Positions 33,442 to 41,259 of a stretch of DNA of 60,800 nt are shown here, piece after piece. Location: assembly GCA_018056425.1 (NCBI GenBank), contig JAGPFR010000013.1:1-60800 (forward strand), read 5' to 3'. The DNA is from Lachnospiraceae bacterium (GTDB lineage Bacteria > Bacillota > Clostridia > Lachnospirales > Lachnospiraceae). A model generated the notes under the pieces. The model had not been told where the DNA came from. It worked only from the letters and a program-made list of their open reading frames with translations, and did no database searches. Made by a program: the position numbers and the translations under genes. Numbering within the stretch: position 1 is the first letter of the stretch; each line of letters begins with the position of its first letter.

Positions 33442-34284
33442 TTACAGTTTTGACACATTTGGGAAAAAGAGTTCGAAGGTGCTTCCTTTCCCGGGAGTCG
33501 ATTTAACCTTTATATATCCGCCCAGTTCCTCGACAAGCTGTCTTGCAAGGTACAGTCCCACTCCTATTCCTTCATTATCACTGACATCCCTGCTTCTGTA
33601 AAATCTTGCAAAAAGCTTGGGGATTTCATCTTCTTCGATTCCGATTCCGTGATCTTCGACACTTATACAGGAGAACATTTCAAAAGTATTGATCCGAAGG
33701 TTTATACTTGTTCCCTCGTCCGAATACTTAATTGCGTTATCGATTATGTTAAAGACCGCCTCAGTCGTCCATTTAAGATCGAGGCAGGCCACAGCATCCC
33801 TGCTTTCATCCATGATCAATTCTATATTCTTAAGCCTTGCTTTGGGAAGAGCCTGATCATATGCTCTTTTCAGGACGCTCATAAGAGAATTATCTTCGGG
33901 CTGAAGTCTGAAGATACCGGTTTCAAGTCTCGACATCTTAACCAGTGCGGTTATGAGTTCTTCGAGCTTCTTACTCTGCGAGTGAATCTCATCGGCATAT
34001 TCTTTAAGTTCTCCGTCCGCCTTTTCGCCAAGAAGTTCCGAATACATCATTATATTGGTAAGAGGAGTCTTGGTCTGATGTGAAATATTTGTGATGAGCT
34101 CTTCGATGTTTTCTTTTTCCTCACGGAGCTTCTTCTCGGACATCGAGGAAGAAGTAAGATATCGCATCAGCTTACTCTGAAGCTTTGAAAGCTCGCTCTC
34201 ATCAAAACTGCTTTCCGCAAATTCTCCGCTTATCGCATCATCGAGCATTTTATTCAGGAGTTTGTATTCTGTGGGTTTAAACAT
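33442..34284 (-). CDS. Soluble sensor histidine kinase
   Basis: 280 residues with no membrane helix. An N-terminal helical region leads into the H box ITNISHQTKTPLTNIMM, then N box FNIIDNAIKYSDEG, G1 VEDHGIGIEEDEI, F box LFARFYR and G2 GVGLYLARQLVEELGG. Kinases of the BceS/PhoR type usually have two membrane helices; a soluble form must sense a cytoplasmic partner such as the neighbouring permease. It starts one base after the response regulator stop (34286). Operon order: flavodoxin, regulator, kinase. Confidence 0.9.
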   Translation of the reverse strand: MFKPTEYKLLNKMLDDAISGEFAESSFDESELSKLQSKLMRYLTSSSMSEKKLREEKENIEELITNISHQTKTPLTNIMMYSELLGEKADGELKEYADEIHSQSKKLEELITALVKMSRLETGIFRLQPEDNSLMSVLKRAYDQALPKARLKNIELIMDESRDAVACLDLKWTTEAVFNIIDNAIKYSDEGTSINLRINTFEMFSCISVEDHGIGIEEDEIPKLFARFYRSRDVSDNEGIGVGLYLARQLVEELGGYIKVKSTPGKGSTFELFFPNVSKL

Positions 34285-34285
34285 A

Positions 34286-34945
34286 TCACTGCTCCTGCTT
34301 AAATACGTAACCGATTCCGTAAACGGTATGAATGAGCTTCTCGTTCTTATCTTCTATCTTGCCTCGAAGTCTCTTAACCGAAACGGTAAGTGCATTCTCA
34401 TCAACGAACTGTTCGTTCTGCCATACATAATCGATGAGTTTATCTCTCGAAAGAGTCGTGCCTTCATTTTCGGTAAAGCATCTGAGAAGTCTGATCTCTG
34501 TCTTGCTCAATTCGATCGCATTTCCGTTTTTCAGGAATCTGAGTCCTTCGAAATCAAGACTGAGGCCGTGCTTATCGTATGCAAAGGAGCCTGCGCTTCT
34601 TCCGATCAGTTTCTCCACTCTGAGTCTGAGTGCCATGAGTGAAAAAGGCTTGGTAACGAAATCATCCGCTCCGAGTGACAGTCCAGTTACTTCATCCATC
34701 TCCGTATCATTTGCCGTTACGATCAAGACGGGTACCTGTGAAGTCTTCCTGAGGTCTTTCAGAAAATCAAACCCGCTTCCGTCCGGAAGATTAACATCCA
34801 GGATTATCAGATCGGCTTTATCAGCATCCTTAACATCTTTAAGGCAACGGAATGATGAAAATTCATAAAGATCACTTCCAAGTGATAACTCTATTCCGTG
34901 ATTGATCGAAGGATCATCTTCAATTATGTATATTCTCTTCTTCAT
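34286..34945 (-). CDS. OmpR/PhoB-type response regulator
   Basis: 219 residues. Receiver domain: RIYIIEDDPSINHGIELSL (acidic pair), LIILDVNLPDGSGFDFLKDL (phospho-aspartate), VLIVTANDTEMDEV and GADDFVTKPFSLMAL (lysine). The winged-helix domain has LSKTEIRLLRCFTENEGTTLSRDKLI, VSVKRLRGKIEDK and HTVYGIGYVF. The start at 34945 gives an ATGA overlap with the flavodoxin stop, and is preferred over an upstream extension. The cognate kinase follows directly. Probable targets are the operon itself and the ABC transporter downstream. Confidence 0.92.
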   Translation of the reverse strand: MKKRIYIIEDDPSINHGIELSLGSDLYEFSSFRCLKDVKDADKADLIILDVNLPDGSGFDFLKDLRKTSQVPVLIVTANDTEMDEVTGLSLGADDFVTKPFSLMALRLRVEKLIGRSAGSFAYDKHGLSLDFEGLRFLKNGNAIELSKTEIRLLRCFTENEGTTLSRDKLIDYVWQNEQFVDENALTVSVKRLRGKIEDKNEKLIHTVYGIGYVFKQEQ

Positions 34946-35658
34946 TTCCAGGGTCTTTCGCTGCCAATCCAGCCGTTTTCTTTCCAATACATAAAGTCCG
35001 TATAATCCGGATTCTGCTTTCCGAGAGATGTCTGAAGCATCCTGACAGCATAGAACTTCGCTCTTACAACAATCCCGGTATGTGCAGGTTTGCTGTAATC
35101 AATTGCCAGAAATTTCTTCGCCATTTTATTAAGCCTTGATTCAAACTCTTTGTGCTTCTTCTCGGGAATCTTATCCCAATGAATCTCGGACATAAGTTTG
35201 AATGTACACTTCTTAATATATGTCACGCCCCACCATGAGAGCGAATCGGCAATATCCTTCGCTGAGGATCTATCTCCGCCTCCGAGGCATTGTGTAATGA
35301 TCAGCGCTCTTTTTCCGAACATTTCCTTCATGGGCCTGTGAGGCATCCATCTGTATCCGAAGTGATCGAGCATTGCTTTCATCGCACCCGTCGCATGGAA
35401 TACATACGCAGGTGATGTGAAAACAAGAAGATCCGCTTCACGCAGAGCTTTTTCTATCTTCTGAACATACTCCGCATCCTTACACTTATCCTGATATGTT
35501 AAAAAGCAGGACGTACATCCGGTGCAAAAGCCCGGACAGTCTTTAGGAAGATAGAATTCCGTAATCTCTGCTTTGTCTTTGAAATTATTCAGAAATATCT
35601 CTTTTAAGTTATAAGTTACTCCATGTTTTTCGGTTCCGTTAATGACCGTGATTTTCAT
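34942..35658 (-). CDS. Flavodoxin-fold NAD(P)H-dependent FMN reductase
   Basis: 238 residues: MKITVINGTEKHGVTYNLKE (FMN phosphate loop), YLPKDCPGFCTGCTSCFLTY with a cysteine cluster, DLLVFTSPAYVFHATGAMKA (conserved SPvY..s..mK) and FGKRALIITQCLGGG. This is the NADPH-dependent FMN reductase family with the iron-sulfur-flavoprotein-like C-x-x-C region. ATG 35658 has GGAGGG upstream. It is the first gene of the two-component operon, which is unusual company. Its promoter (TATAAT, 6-7 bases after the inverted repeat) abuts the long repeat at 35694. Confidence 0.85.
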   Translation of the reverse strand: MKITVINGTEKHGVTYNLKEIFLNNFKDKAEITEFYLPKDCPGFCTGCTSCFLTYQDKCKDAEYVQKIEKALREADLLVFTSPAYVFHATGAMKAMLDHFGYRWMPHRPMKEMFGKRALIITQCLGGGDRSSAKDIADSLSWWGVTYIKKCTFKLMSEIHWDKIPEKKHKEFESRLNKMAKKFLAIDYSKPAHTGIVVRAKFYAVRMLQTSLGKQNPDYTDFMYWKENGWIGSERPWK

Positions 35659-35693
35659 TTTTCCACCCTCCACAAAGAACTATTATAACACAA

Positions 35694-35788
35694 TGACACG
35701 GGGACGTTTCTACTGTCATCTTTTCTCAAATCCAAAGCTATTAGCTCTGATCCTTAGAAAAGATGACAGTAGAAACGTCCCCGTGTCA
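35694..35788. repeat. Long inverted repeat, GTGACA...TGTCAC family (copy 2)
   Basis: Arms of about 31 bp begin TGACACGGGGACGTTTCTAC and close with the exact complement; the centre holds a smaller AGCTATTAGCT stem. Compared with copy 1 at 7267, both arms changed CTCTTGTCATC to CTACTGTCATC in a compensated way, so the pairing is kept. Confidence 0.9.
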
Positions 35789-35792
35789 CTCC

Positions 35793-37562
35793 TTAAGCCT
35801 GTACTATAAGTATGCCGTACTTACCAAGCACTCCGCTTCCGTCTTTTCCGGCTGTCCACTTTCTGGAATAGATCACATCACCGAATTTGCTCACATCAAG
35901 CTTTACATCCGTCTCTTCACAGTTGAGATACACCCTAATGCTTTCCGCATCTCCGAGCTTTAAATATGTGATCACTCTTTTCTCGGGAACATCATCGGGA
36001 AAGTGAAAGTTTCTGCTCTTGCACGACTGAAACCTTTTTCTAATTTCGATGAGTGCCTTCATATCATTAATACGATCATCGAGTTTTCCGGAATCAATCT
36101 CATCCCATGGCATGCATCTTCTGCAGTCGGGATCGTGTGCTCCTTCCATTGCAACTTCGGTTCCGTAGTAGATGCAGGGTGAGCCCGGCATCGTAAAGAG
36201 TACCGCAAGCTGCTGATAGAACACATCGATGTTTCCGCCGGCTTTCTCCATGAGTCTGTTCGTATCATGCGAATCGAGAAGATTGAACAGAACATCATTT
36301 ACCTGGGAGTAGTACATTGTAAAGCATCTGTTGATGTCATATTCGAAGGTCTCACGTCCTCTGTTTTTATAAACCCAGAAATCCGCAATGGCTGTGGACA
36401 AAGGATAATTCATCACGGAATCATACTCATCACCCTGAAGCCATGTGATCGAATCATGCCAAATCTCACCGAGGAGATAGAAATCATCTTTGATCCGTGA
36501 AGTCATGTATCTTACTGCTTTTAAGAATGAATGTGATATCTCGTTACCTACATCGAATCTTAATCCGTCGATGTCAAATTCCTCTATCCAGAATCTGATC
36601 ACATCAAGAATGTAATCAACCACCTGAGGATTGTTGGTATTTAATTTGGGCATGTACTCGGCAAATGCAAAGGAGTAATATCTTCCGTCCCTGGTATCGC
36701 GTCCTTTTTCTATGGGCCACTCATTGACCATATACCAATCAGCGTACTCAGAGTCCCGTCCTTTCTCCACAACATCCAGCCACATCGGATGATCCGAACC
36801 GGTATGATTAAACACCGCATCAAGCATTACGCGTATCCCTGCTTCGTGTGCTTCTTTTACAAGTGCCTTAAGATCATCATTCGTTCCGAAATGGGGATCG
36901 ACCTTTTTGTAATCATGCGTGTTGTATTTGTGATTACTGTCTGCTTCAAATACAGGATTCAGATACAGTCCGGTTATACCAAGATCCTTCAGGTATGGGA
37001 TCCTGTCCCTTATACCCCTTATATCTCCACCGTAATAGTCATGCATTCCAACCTTTCCGCTCTGCCAGGGAAGTACGTTTACGGGATCTGTGCTCCTGTC
37101 GCCATTGCAGAATCTCTCGGGAAAAATCTGATACCAGACGGTGTCATTTACCCACGAAGGGGTCTTACATATATCAGCGGGATTCATCCAGGGCATGATG
37201 AAATGAGAAAGGGTCTTGCCTTCCTGATTCATCTCTTCTTCTGTGTAGAAGCCGTCCTCGTACATGAATATAACTTCACCTTCCGAGTGAAGTTCAAAAT
37301 AATACTTACACCTTTTGTATGCAGGACACACGGTAGTTGTCCACCAGATATGATTCTTAAGTCTCTTCTTATAAACAATCTCTTCACGTTTTCCGTTCCA
37401 TTTTTCGCACCCGCCCATTATCCCGGCATCATAGGGATCGCCATAGATCAGATATACATGATCAACGTCATACCCTGTTTTAATATTGATGATCAGGTTA
37501 TTCTCATCCAGGGGATAGCAGTACTGTTCGGACATTCTGTGATAAATCGCACTTAATTCCAT
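35793..37562 (-). CDS. GH13 alpha-glucosidase / cyclomaltodextrinase-type enzyme
   Basis: 589 residues. An N-terminal starch-binding-like beta domain (about 1-125) precedes a GH13 barrel: TVWYQIFPERFCNGD, DYYGGDIRGIRDRIPYLKDLG, GIRVMLDAVFNHTG (region I), DGLRFDVGNEISH (region II, nucleophile aspartate), FYLLGEIWHD (region III, acid/base glutamate) and NLLDSHDTNR (region IV). The N-terminal domain plus QIFPERF is typical of neopullulanase/maltogenic amylase-type enzymes that degrade maltodextrins in the cytoplasm; no signal peptide is present. ATG 37562 follows GAGGAG. A LacI-type operator lies 17 bases upstream of the start. Confidence 0.9.
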   Translation of the reverse strand: MELSAIYHRMSEQYCYPLDENNLIINIKTGYDVDHVYLIYGDPYDAGIMGGCEKWNGKREEIVYKKRLKNHIWWTTTVCPAYKRCKYYFELHSEGEVIFMYEDGFYTEEEMNQEGKTLSHFIMPWMNPADICKTPSWVNDTVWYQIFPERFCNGDRSTDPVNVLPWQSGKVGMHDYYGGDIRGIRDRIPYLKDLGITGLYLNPVFEADSNHKYNTHDYKKVDPHFGTNDDLKALVKEAHEAGIRVMLDAVFNHTGSDHPMWLDVVEKGRDSEYADWYMVNEWPIEKGRDTRDGRYYSFAFAEYMPKLNTNNPQVVDYILDVIRFWIEEFDIDGLRFDVGNEISHSFLKAVRYMTSRIKDDFYLLGEIWHDSITWLQGDEYDSVMNYPLSTAIADFWVYKNRGRETFEYDINRCFTMYYSQVNDVLFNLLDSHDTNRLMEKAGGNIDVFYQQLAVLFTMPGSPCIYYGTEVAMEGAHDPDCRRCMPWDEIDSGKLDDRINDMKALIEIRKRFQSCKSRNFHFPDDVPEKRVITYLKLGDAESIRVYLNCEETDVKLDVSKFGDVIYSRKWTAGKDGSGVLGKYGILIVQA

Positions 37563-37578
37563 ATTCACTCCTCTTTTA

Positions 37579-37592
37579 GGAAAACGTTTTCC
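37579..37592. promoter_or_regulatory. LacI-family operator before the GH13 gene
   Basis: GGAAAACGTTTTCC is a perfect 14-bp palindrome with the central CG that LacI/GalR-family regulators (MalR, CcpA-like) require. It lies just upstream of the RBS, so bound repressor would block transcription. No LacI-type gene is in the window. Confidence 0.7.
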
Positions 37593-37644
37593 GTTAACAC
37601 AAAAAATATAGCTTATATCGGCACATATTGCAACACCAAAAAAA

Positions 37645-37670
37645 GAAACAGGGGTCTGTCCCCCTGTTTC
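37645..37670 (-). terminator. Terminator of coaBC
   Basis: GAAACAGGGG and CCCCTGTTTC form the stem; TTTTTTT follows on the minus strand. The coaBC stop codon (37669-37671) overlaps the base of the stem. The GAAACAGGGG arm resembles the dispersed inverted repeats. Confidence 0.85.
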
Positions 37671-38859
37671 ACCTTTTCGAAAGAATCGCATCAAGAAGTG
37701 CATCCGCAGCTTCGTCCTTGCTCATGATGGGAAGCTGCTTCTGATCATCTTCAGTAATAAGCGTAAGGATATTGGTATCAACTCCAAAGCCCGCACCATC
37801 AACCTTTACATTGTTTGCTGCGATCATATCAAGGTTTTTCCGGGCCAGTTTGGCCCTGCTGTTTTCGATCATATTCTCTGTTTCCATTGAAAATCCGCAG
37901 AGGAACTGACCGTCCTTTTTGTTCTCGCCGAGAGTTTTCAAAATATCTTTTGTGCGCTCAAGAGGAATGGACATATCACCGTCTGTTTTTTTGATCTTGT
38001 TATCCGAAACAGAGGCAGGTCTGTAGTCTGCAACCGCAGCTGCTTTTATGATAACATCAGCACTTTCCGCTTCAGCCATAACCGCATCATACATATCCTG
38101 AGCCGTGGTAATATCAACCACATTTACATACGCAGGCTTTGCCAGATCGGTTTTGCCTGACACAAGTGTCACCTCCGCGCCTCTTCTCGATGCTGCCTTT
38201 GCGATCGCATATCCCATCTTGCCTGACGAATGATTGGTCAGGTATCTGACCGGATCGAGTGCTTCCCTTGTAGGGCCTGCAGTGACAAGCACTTTCATTC
38301 CCTTCATGTCTTTTTCGTGAGCAGCCGTATGAAGAACTGCTTCGAGTAATCTTTCGGGAGTCGGGAGTTTTCCTTTCCCTACCGCGCCGCATGCAAGTCT
38401 TCCGCTGTCCGGTTCGATTATCTCCCATCCATAGTGACGAAGTGTTTCTATATTATCCTGAGTTACCGGATTTTCGAGCATTGCGGTATTCATGGAAGGA
38501 GCTATCGCCTTGGGACATCTGCATGCAAGAACTGTTGTCGTCAGCATATCATCCGCAATACCATGTGCAAGTTTTGCGATGATATTTGCGGTTGCGGGCG
38601 CGATGATGACCATGTCCGCCTTATCTGCAACTGAAATATGCTCGACGCTGTGAACGAAGTTCCTGTCAAAAGTATCCGTCAGTGCCTTATTACCGGTAAG
38701 CTGCTCAAATGTAATGGGAGTTACGAATTTAGTTGCGTTTTCGGTCATGATAACCTGTACATCCGCATGCTGTTTTACGAGCAGGGATGCAAGCACACAG
38801 GCCTTATAACATGCAATTCCCCCGGTTACTCCGAGTACGATATGTTTTCCGTTGAGCAT
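37669..38859 (-). CDS. coaBC: Bifunctional phosphopantothenoylcysteine decarboxylase / phosphopantothenate-cysteine ligase
   Basis: 396 residues. The N-terminal FMN-dependent CoaC half has VLGVTGGIACYKA, VEHISVADKADMVIIAPATA, HGIADDMLTTTVLA, PSMNTAM (substrate motif) and RLACGAVGKGKLP (catalytic cysteine). The C-terminal CoaB half has VLVTAGPTREALDPVRYLTN, SSGKMGYAIA, KAAAVADYRP, DNKIKK and AANNVK. It makes phosphopantetheine from phosphopantothenate in CoA synthesis. Divergent from panT-coaX, which supply the pathway's first steps. Both enzymatic halves look intact. Confidence 0.96.
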   Translation of the reverse strand: MLNGKHIVLGVTGGIACYKACVLASLLVKQHADVQVIMTENATKFVTPITFEQLTGNKALTDTFDRNFVHSVEHISVADKADMVIIAPATANIIAKLAHGIADDMLTTTVLACRCPKAIAPSMNTAMLENPVTQDNIETLRHYGWEIIEPDSGRLACGAVGKGKLPTPERLLEAVLHTAAHEKDMKGMKVLVTAGPTREALDPVRYLTNHSSGKMGYAIAKAASRRGAEVTLVSGKTDLAKPAYVNVVDITTAQDMYDAVMAEAESADVIIKAAAVADYRPASVSDNKIKKTDGDMSIPLERTKDILKTLGENKKDGQFLCGFSMETENMIENSRAKLARKNLDMIAANNVKVDGAGFGVDTNILTLITEDDQKQLPIMSKDEAADALLDAILSKR

Positions 38860-38961
38860 GGTCTCTTTTCTCCTCAGTCAAAAGTACGATTTCTCTTACT
38901 CTAACATAAAAGATCATAATTGCAATATTCTTATGTATGCAAAAAAGAACAATCAAAACCC

Positions 38962-38989
38962 TTGCCGATGACACTTCTTATGCTATAAT
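38962..38989 (+). promoter_or_regulatory. Promoter of the panT-coaX operon
   Basis: TTGCCG (38962-38967), 16 bases, then TATAAT (38984-38989) preceded by TGC, i.e. an extended -10. The transcript would start at about 38996, right at the first strand of the structured leader. Confidence 0.75.
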
Positions 38990-38992
38990 CGT

Positions 38993-39121
38993 CTTGCTCA
39001 GGTTAGGGAAATCATCCCTTGTACCTTCCAAGTGAAGGGCAGGAGGGTGGACGCCTTTCCCGCCGAAAGCGTTATTCTACGCAGTGTATCCCTGTAGGAG
39101 GAACACAAGCAAGGAGGAAAA
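38993..39121 (+). ncRNA. Structured leader RNA upstream of panT (unassigned, riboswitch-like)
   Basis: CTTGCT (38995-39000) can pair with AGCAAG directly before the RBS AAGGAGG, closing the whole ~115-base element. Inside are possible stems GGT-GGGA/TCCC-ACC (39002-39026), CCTTC/GAAGG, GCGT/ACGC (39068-39081) and GTGT-CCT/AGG-ACAC. The last strand of the closing stem touches the ribosome-binding site, which would allow translational control. I compared it from memory with TPP, FMN, THF, preQ1, cobalamin and other known classes and found no match. Vitamin uptake genes often carry such switches. Confidence 0.5.
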
Positions 39122-39733
39122 ATGAATAACAGATCAAATCTCAGAAAGATGACGGAACTCGCCATCTTCATCACCATCATTCTTGTAATGAAGATAACAG
39201 GTTTATCTTCTATCCCGGTCGGACCTCTCGTAATGACGTTCACCATGGTACCCATTGCTATAGGAGCTATGCTTCTCGGACCCGCAGAGGGCGCAGTCCT
39301 TGGTTTCGTATACGGTCTTACCAGTCTTTATGACGCAATGACCGGCGCTTCCGCAATGACCGGTTTCTTTTTCCAGATAAGCCCCGTAAATACAATTGTT
39401 CTCTGCGTTGTCGTACGTACTCTCGTAGGACTTCTTACCGGTCTTTTCTTTAAAGCACTCAAGAAAGCCGATAAAAAGAAAATCTGGTGCTACTATGTCG
39501 GCGGACTTATGGCTCCCATGTTCAATACCATTCTTTTCATGGGCTACATCGTCCTCGTATTCTATAAGACCGAGTTTGTTCAGAATCTCGTTGAAAAGCT
39601 CGGAGCTGCAAATCCCATCATGTTCATTATCCTGCTCGTTGGTCTGCAGGGAATGATCGAGTGGCTCACAGGCTGCGTAGCCGGCGGCACCGTAGCCAAA
39701 GCTGTTGCTCACGCACTTAAGAGAGATAACTGA
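39122..39733 (+). CDS. panT: ECF transporter S component, probably for pantothenate
   Basis: 203 residues with five to six membrane helices: LAIFITIILVMKITGLSSIP, MVPIAIGAMLLGPAEGAVLG, FVYGLTSLYDAMTGAS and IMFIILLVGLQGMIEWLTG. The IGAMLLGPxxGAxLGFxYGLxS pattern is the S-component signature for vitamin uptake with a shared ECF module (genes not in this window). Adjacent coaX and divergent coaBC make pantothenate the most probable substrate; this is context-based. RBS AAGGAGGA precedes the ATG. Confidence 0.78.
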   Translation: MNNRSNLRKMTELAIFITIILVMKITGLSSIPVGPLVMTFTMVPIAIGAMLLGPAEGAVLGFVYGLTSLYDAMTGASAMTGFFFQISPVNTIVLCVVVRTLVGLLTGLFFKALKKADKKKIWCYYVGGLMAPMFNTILFMGYIVLVFYKTEFVQNLVEKLGAANPIMFIILLVGLQGMIEWLTGCVAGGTVAKAVAHALKRDN

Positions 39734-39760
39734 AAACCTTTATCGCTTGGGAGGTAAAAC

Positions 39761-40525
39761 ATGATCCTGGCTATAGATGTAGGTAATACAAACATTGTTC
39801 TCGGAGGCGTCGAGGACGGCAATGAAGTATTCTCGGCAAGACTTGCCAGTGATAAAAACAAAACAGAGGATCAGTATGCACTGGATATCAAAGGCATACT
39901 TGATATGAATCATGTAGAGGTTAAAGATATCGAAGGCGGAATTATCTCATCCGTTGTTCCATATCTTCAGACCGTACTTCCCAAAGCAGTTAAGAAGCTT
40001 ACGGGCTACGATATCATGGTAGTCGGTCCCGGATTAAAAACAGGACTCGACATCCGTACCGATAATCCGGGTGCCGTTGGAAGTGACCTTATTGTCGGTG
40101 CCGTTGCGGCCCGTGCTAAGTATAAGCTCCCCATAGCAATAGTCGACATGGGCACGGCGACAACAATGTCCGTAATCGATGAAAACGGAAGCTACCGCGG
40201 AGGGATGATCATTCCCGGAATGTGGGTTTCTGTCAATGCACTTTCGTCAATGGCGGCTCAGCTTCCCAACATTGACCTTACAGGTAAAGCGAAAGTTCTC
40301 GGAACAAACACCGTGGACTGTATGCGCTCCGGCGCGCTTATCGGATGTGCTGCGATGCTCGACGGAATAATAGACAGAGTTGAGGAAGAACTCGGAATGC
40401 CCGTCACAGCAGTTTTAACAGGTGGTGTGAGTCCTCTTGTTGCACCTTATTGCAAGAGGAACTTCAACCTCGAACCGGACATATTGATCAGAGGCCTTGA
40501 GCTTCTTTATAAGAAAAATAAATAA
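39761..40525 (+). CDS. coaX: Type III pantothenate kinase
   Basis: 254 residues: MILAIDVGNTNIVLGG (ASKHA phosphate loop), LKTGLDIRTDNPGAVGSDLI, IAIVDMGTATTMSVIDENG, GGMIIPGMWVSVNALSSMAAQLP and TVLTGGVSPLVAPYC. This is the CoaX family, which phosphorylates pantothenate with K+ dependence and lacks CoA feedback. Full length. Downstream of panT with a 27-base gap and RBS GGGAGG. Confidence 0.95.
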   Translation: MILAIDVGNTNIVLGGVEDGNEVFSARLASDKNKTEDQYALDIKGILDMNHVEVKDIEGGIISSVVPYLQTVLPKAVKKLTGYDIMVVGPGLKTGLDIRTDNPGAVGSDLIVGAVAARAKYKLPIAIVDMGTATTMSVIDENGSYRGGMIIPGMWVSVNALSSMAAQLPNIDLTGKAKVLGTNTVDCMRSGALIGCAAMLDGIIDRVEEELGMPVTAVLTGGVSPLVAPYCKRNFNLEPDILIRGLELLYKKNK

Positions 40526-40542
40526 TCTTCTTCATTGTAAAG

Positions 40543-40571
40543 CCCGTGGTATCTGCAATTGATCCCACGGG
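40543..40571 (+). terminator. Terminator of panT-coaX
   Basis: CCCGTGG and CCACGGG pair around a 15-base loop; TTCTCCTTTT follows. It sits 18 bases after the coaX stop. Confidence 0.7.
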
Positions 40572-40579
40572 TTCTCCTT

Positions 40580-40610
40580 TTGTGACAGAGGGTCGGACCC
40601 TCTGTCACAA
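40580..40610. repeat. Perfect short GTGACA...TGTCAC inverted repeat
   Basis: TTGTGACAGAGGGTC and GACCCTCTGTCACAA pair almost without loop. Same outer arm as the other dispersed repeats, directly after the coaX terminator. Confidence 0.8.
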
Positions 40611-40665
40611 TCTATGGTATAATTTTGCCTGACCTATAAAGAGCTCATTTGAAAAGGAAACCATT

Positions 40666-41214
40666 ATGGACTCATCTAAGAAATCAAAACTTTGGAACTT
40701 ATTCAGAGACAACATGGAATTCTTCCTTACCTACTGCTTCTTTGGCTGGGTGTATGAATCCATCTGGTGCTGTCTGATATATCACCGCAGGGGATTCATA
40801 AACAGAGGATTCCTCTTCGGCCCCTGGCTTCCGATATACGGAATCGGTTTCTTCATCATACTCGGAATATTCAAACTACTGAGAGTTAAAAAGCCGATAC
40901 TCGTATTTATAGTCGGTGCTGTTGTTGCCGCAACCGCGGAACTGATAGCAAGTTACATCATCGAAGCCGCCGGCATGGATCCCATGTGGGATTATCACGC
41001 GGAATTTCTGAACTTCGACGGCAGGATCGCACTTGTTCCCTCGCTCATGTTCGGGCTCCTCATCTGGGTTGCACTGTGCCTGATCCATCCGGGCATCAAG
41101 AAGCTCCAAAACAAGTTCAGGGATTCAAAGCCTCACAACATAGGCTTCATTATCATAACTGTTTTATTCTTCATAGACCTCATTGCCAGAATCTGGCTGG
41201 GAAGTAATATATGA
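40666..41214 (+). CDS. Putative ABC transporter permease-like membrane protein (CmpB family)
   Basis: 182 residues with five membrane helices. FFLTYCFFGWVYESIWCCLI, RRGFINRGFLFGPWLPIYG, MWDYHAEFLNFDGRIALVPS and FGLLIWVALCLIHPGI carry the GFxNRGFLFGPxLPIYG and WDYSxxxxNxxGRI signatures of the ABC_trans_CmpB family. It is annotated as transporter-related, but no partner ATPase is adjacent and the real function is unknown. Confidence 0.85.
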   Translation: MDSSKKSKLWNLFRDNMEFFLTYCFFGWVYESIWCCLIYHRRGFINRGFLFGPWLPIYGIGFFIILGIFKLLRVKKPILVFIVGAVVAATAELIASYIIEAAGMDPMWDYHAEFLNFDGRIALVPSLMFGLLIWVALCLIHPGIKKLQNKFRDSKPHNIGFIIITVLFFIDLIARIWLGSNI

Positions 41215-41224
41215 TATGCAACTT

Positions 41225-41258
41225 AAAACGCAGACCGCTTTAGTGCAGTCTGCGTTTT
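41225..41258. terminator. Bidirectional terminator between CmpB and GGDEF genes
   Basis: AAAACGCAGAC and GTCTGCGTTTT form an 11-bp stem around a 12-base loop, with T runs in both directions. It serves the two converging genes. Confidence 0.9.
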
Positions 41259-41259
41259 C

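Noticed and set aside
33442-34284. Soluble histidine kinase considered a truncated membrane kinase
   Set aside because: It begins one base after the regulator stop with a sensible helical N-terminus, and all kinase boxes are complete; soluble kinases of this type are known in Clostridia.
36789-37556. Plus-strand open frame of 255 codons opposite the GH13 gene
   Set aside because: The minus strand encodes all GH13 catalytic motifs; the plus frame has no recognisable domain or RBS.
39037-39060. AGGGTGGACGCC considered as a T-box (AGGGTGGNACCGCG)
   Set aside because: The match is partial, the leader is far too short for a T-box and no specifier stem or terminator is present; the downstream gene is vitamin uptake.
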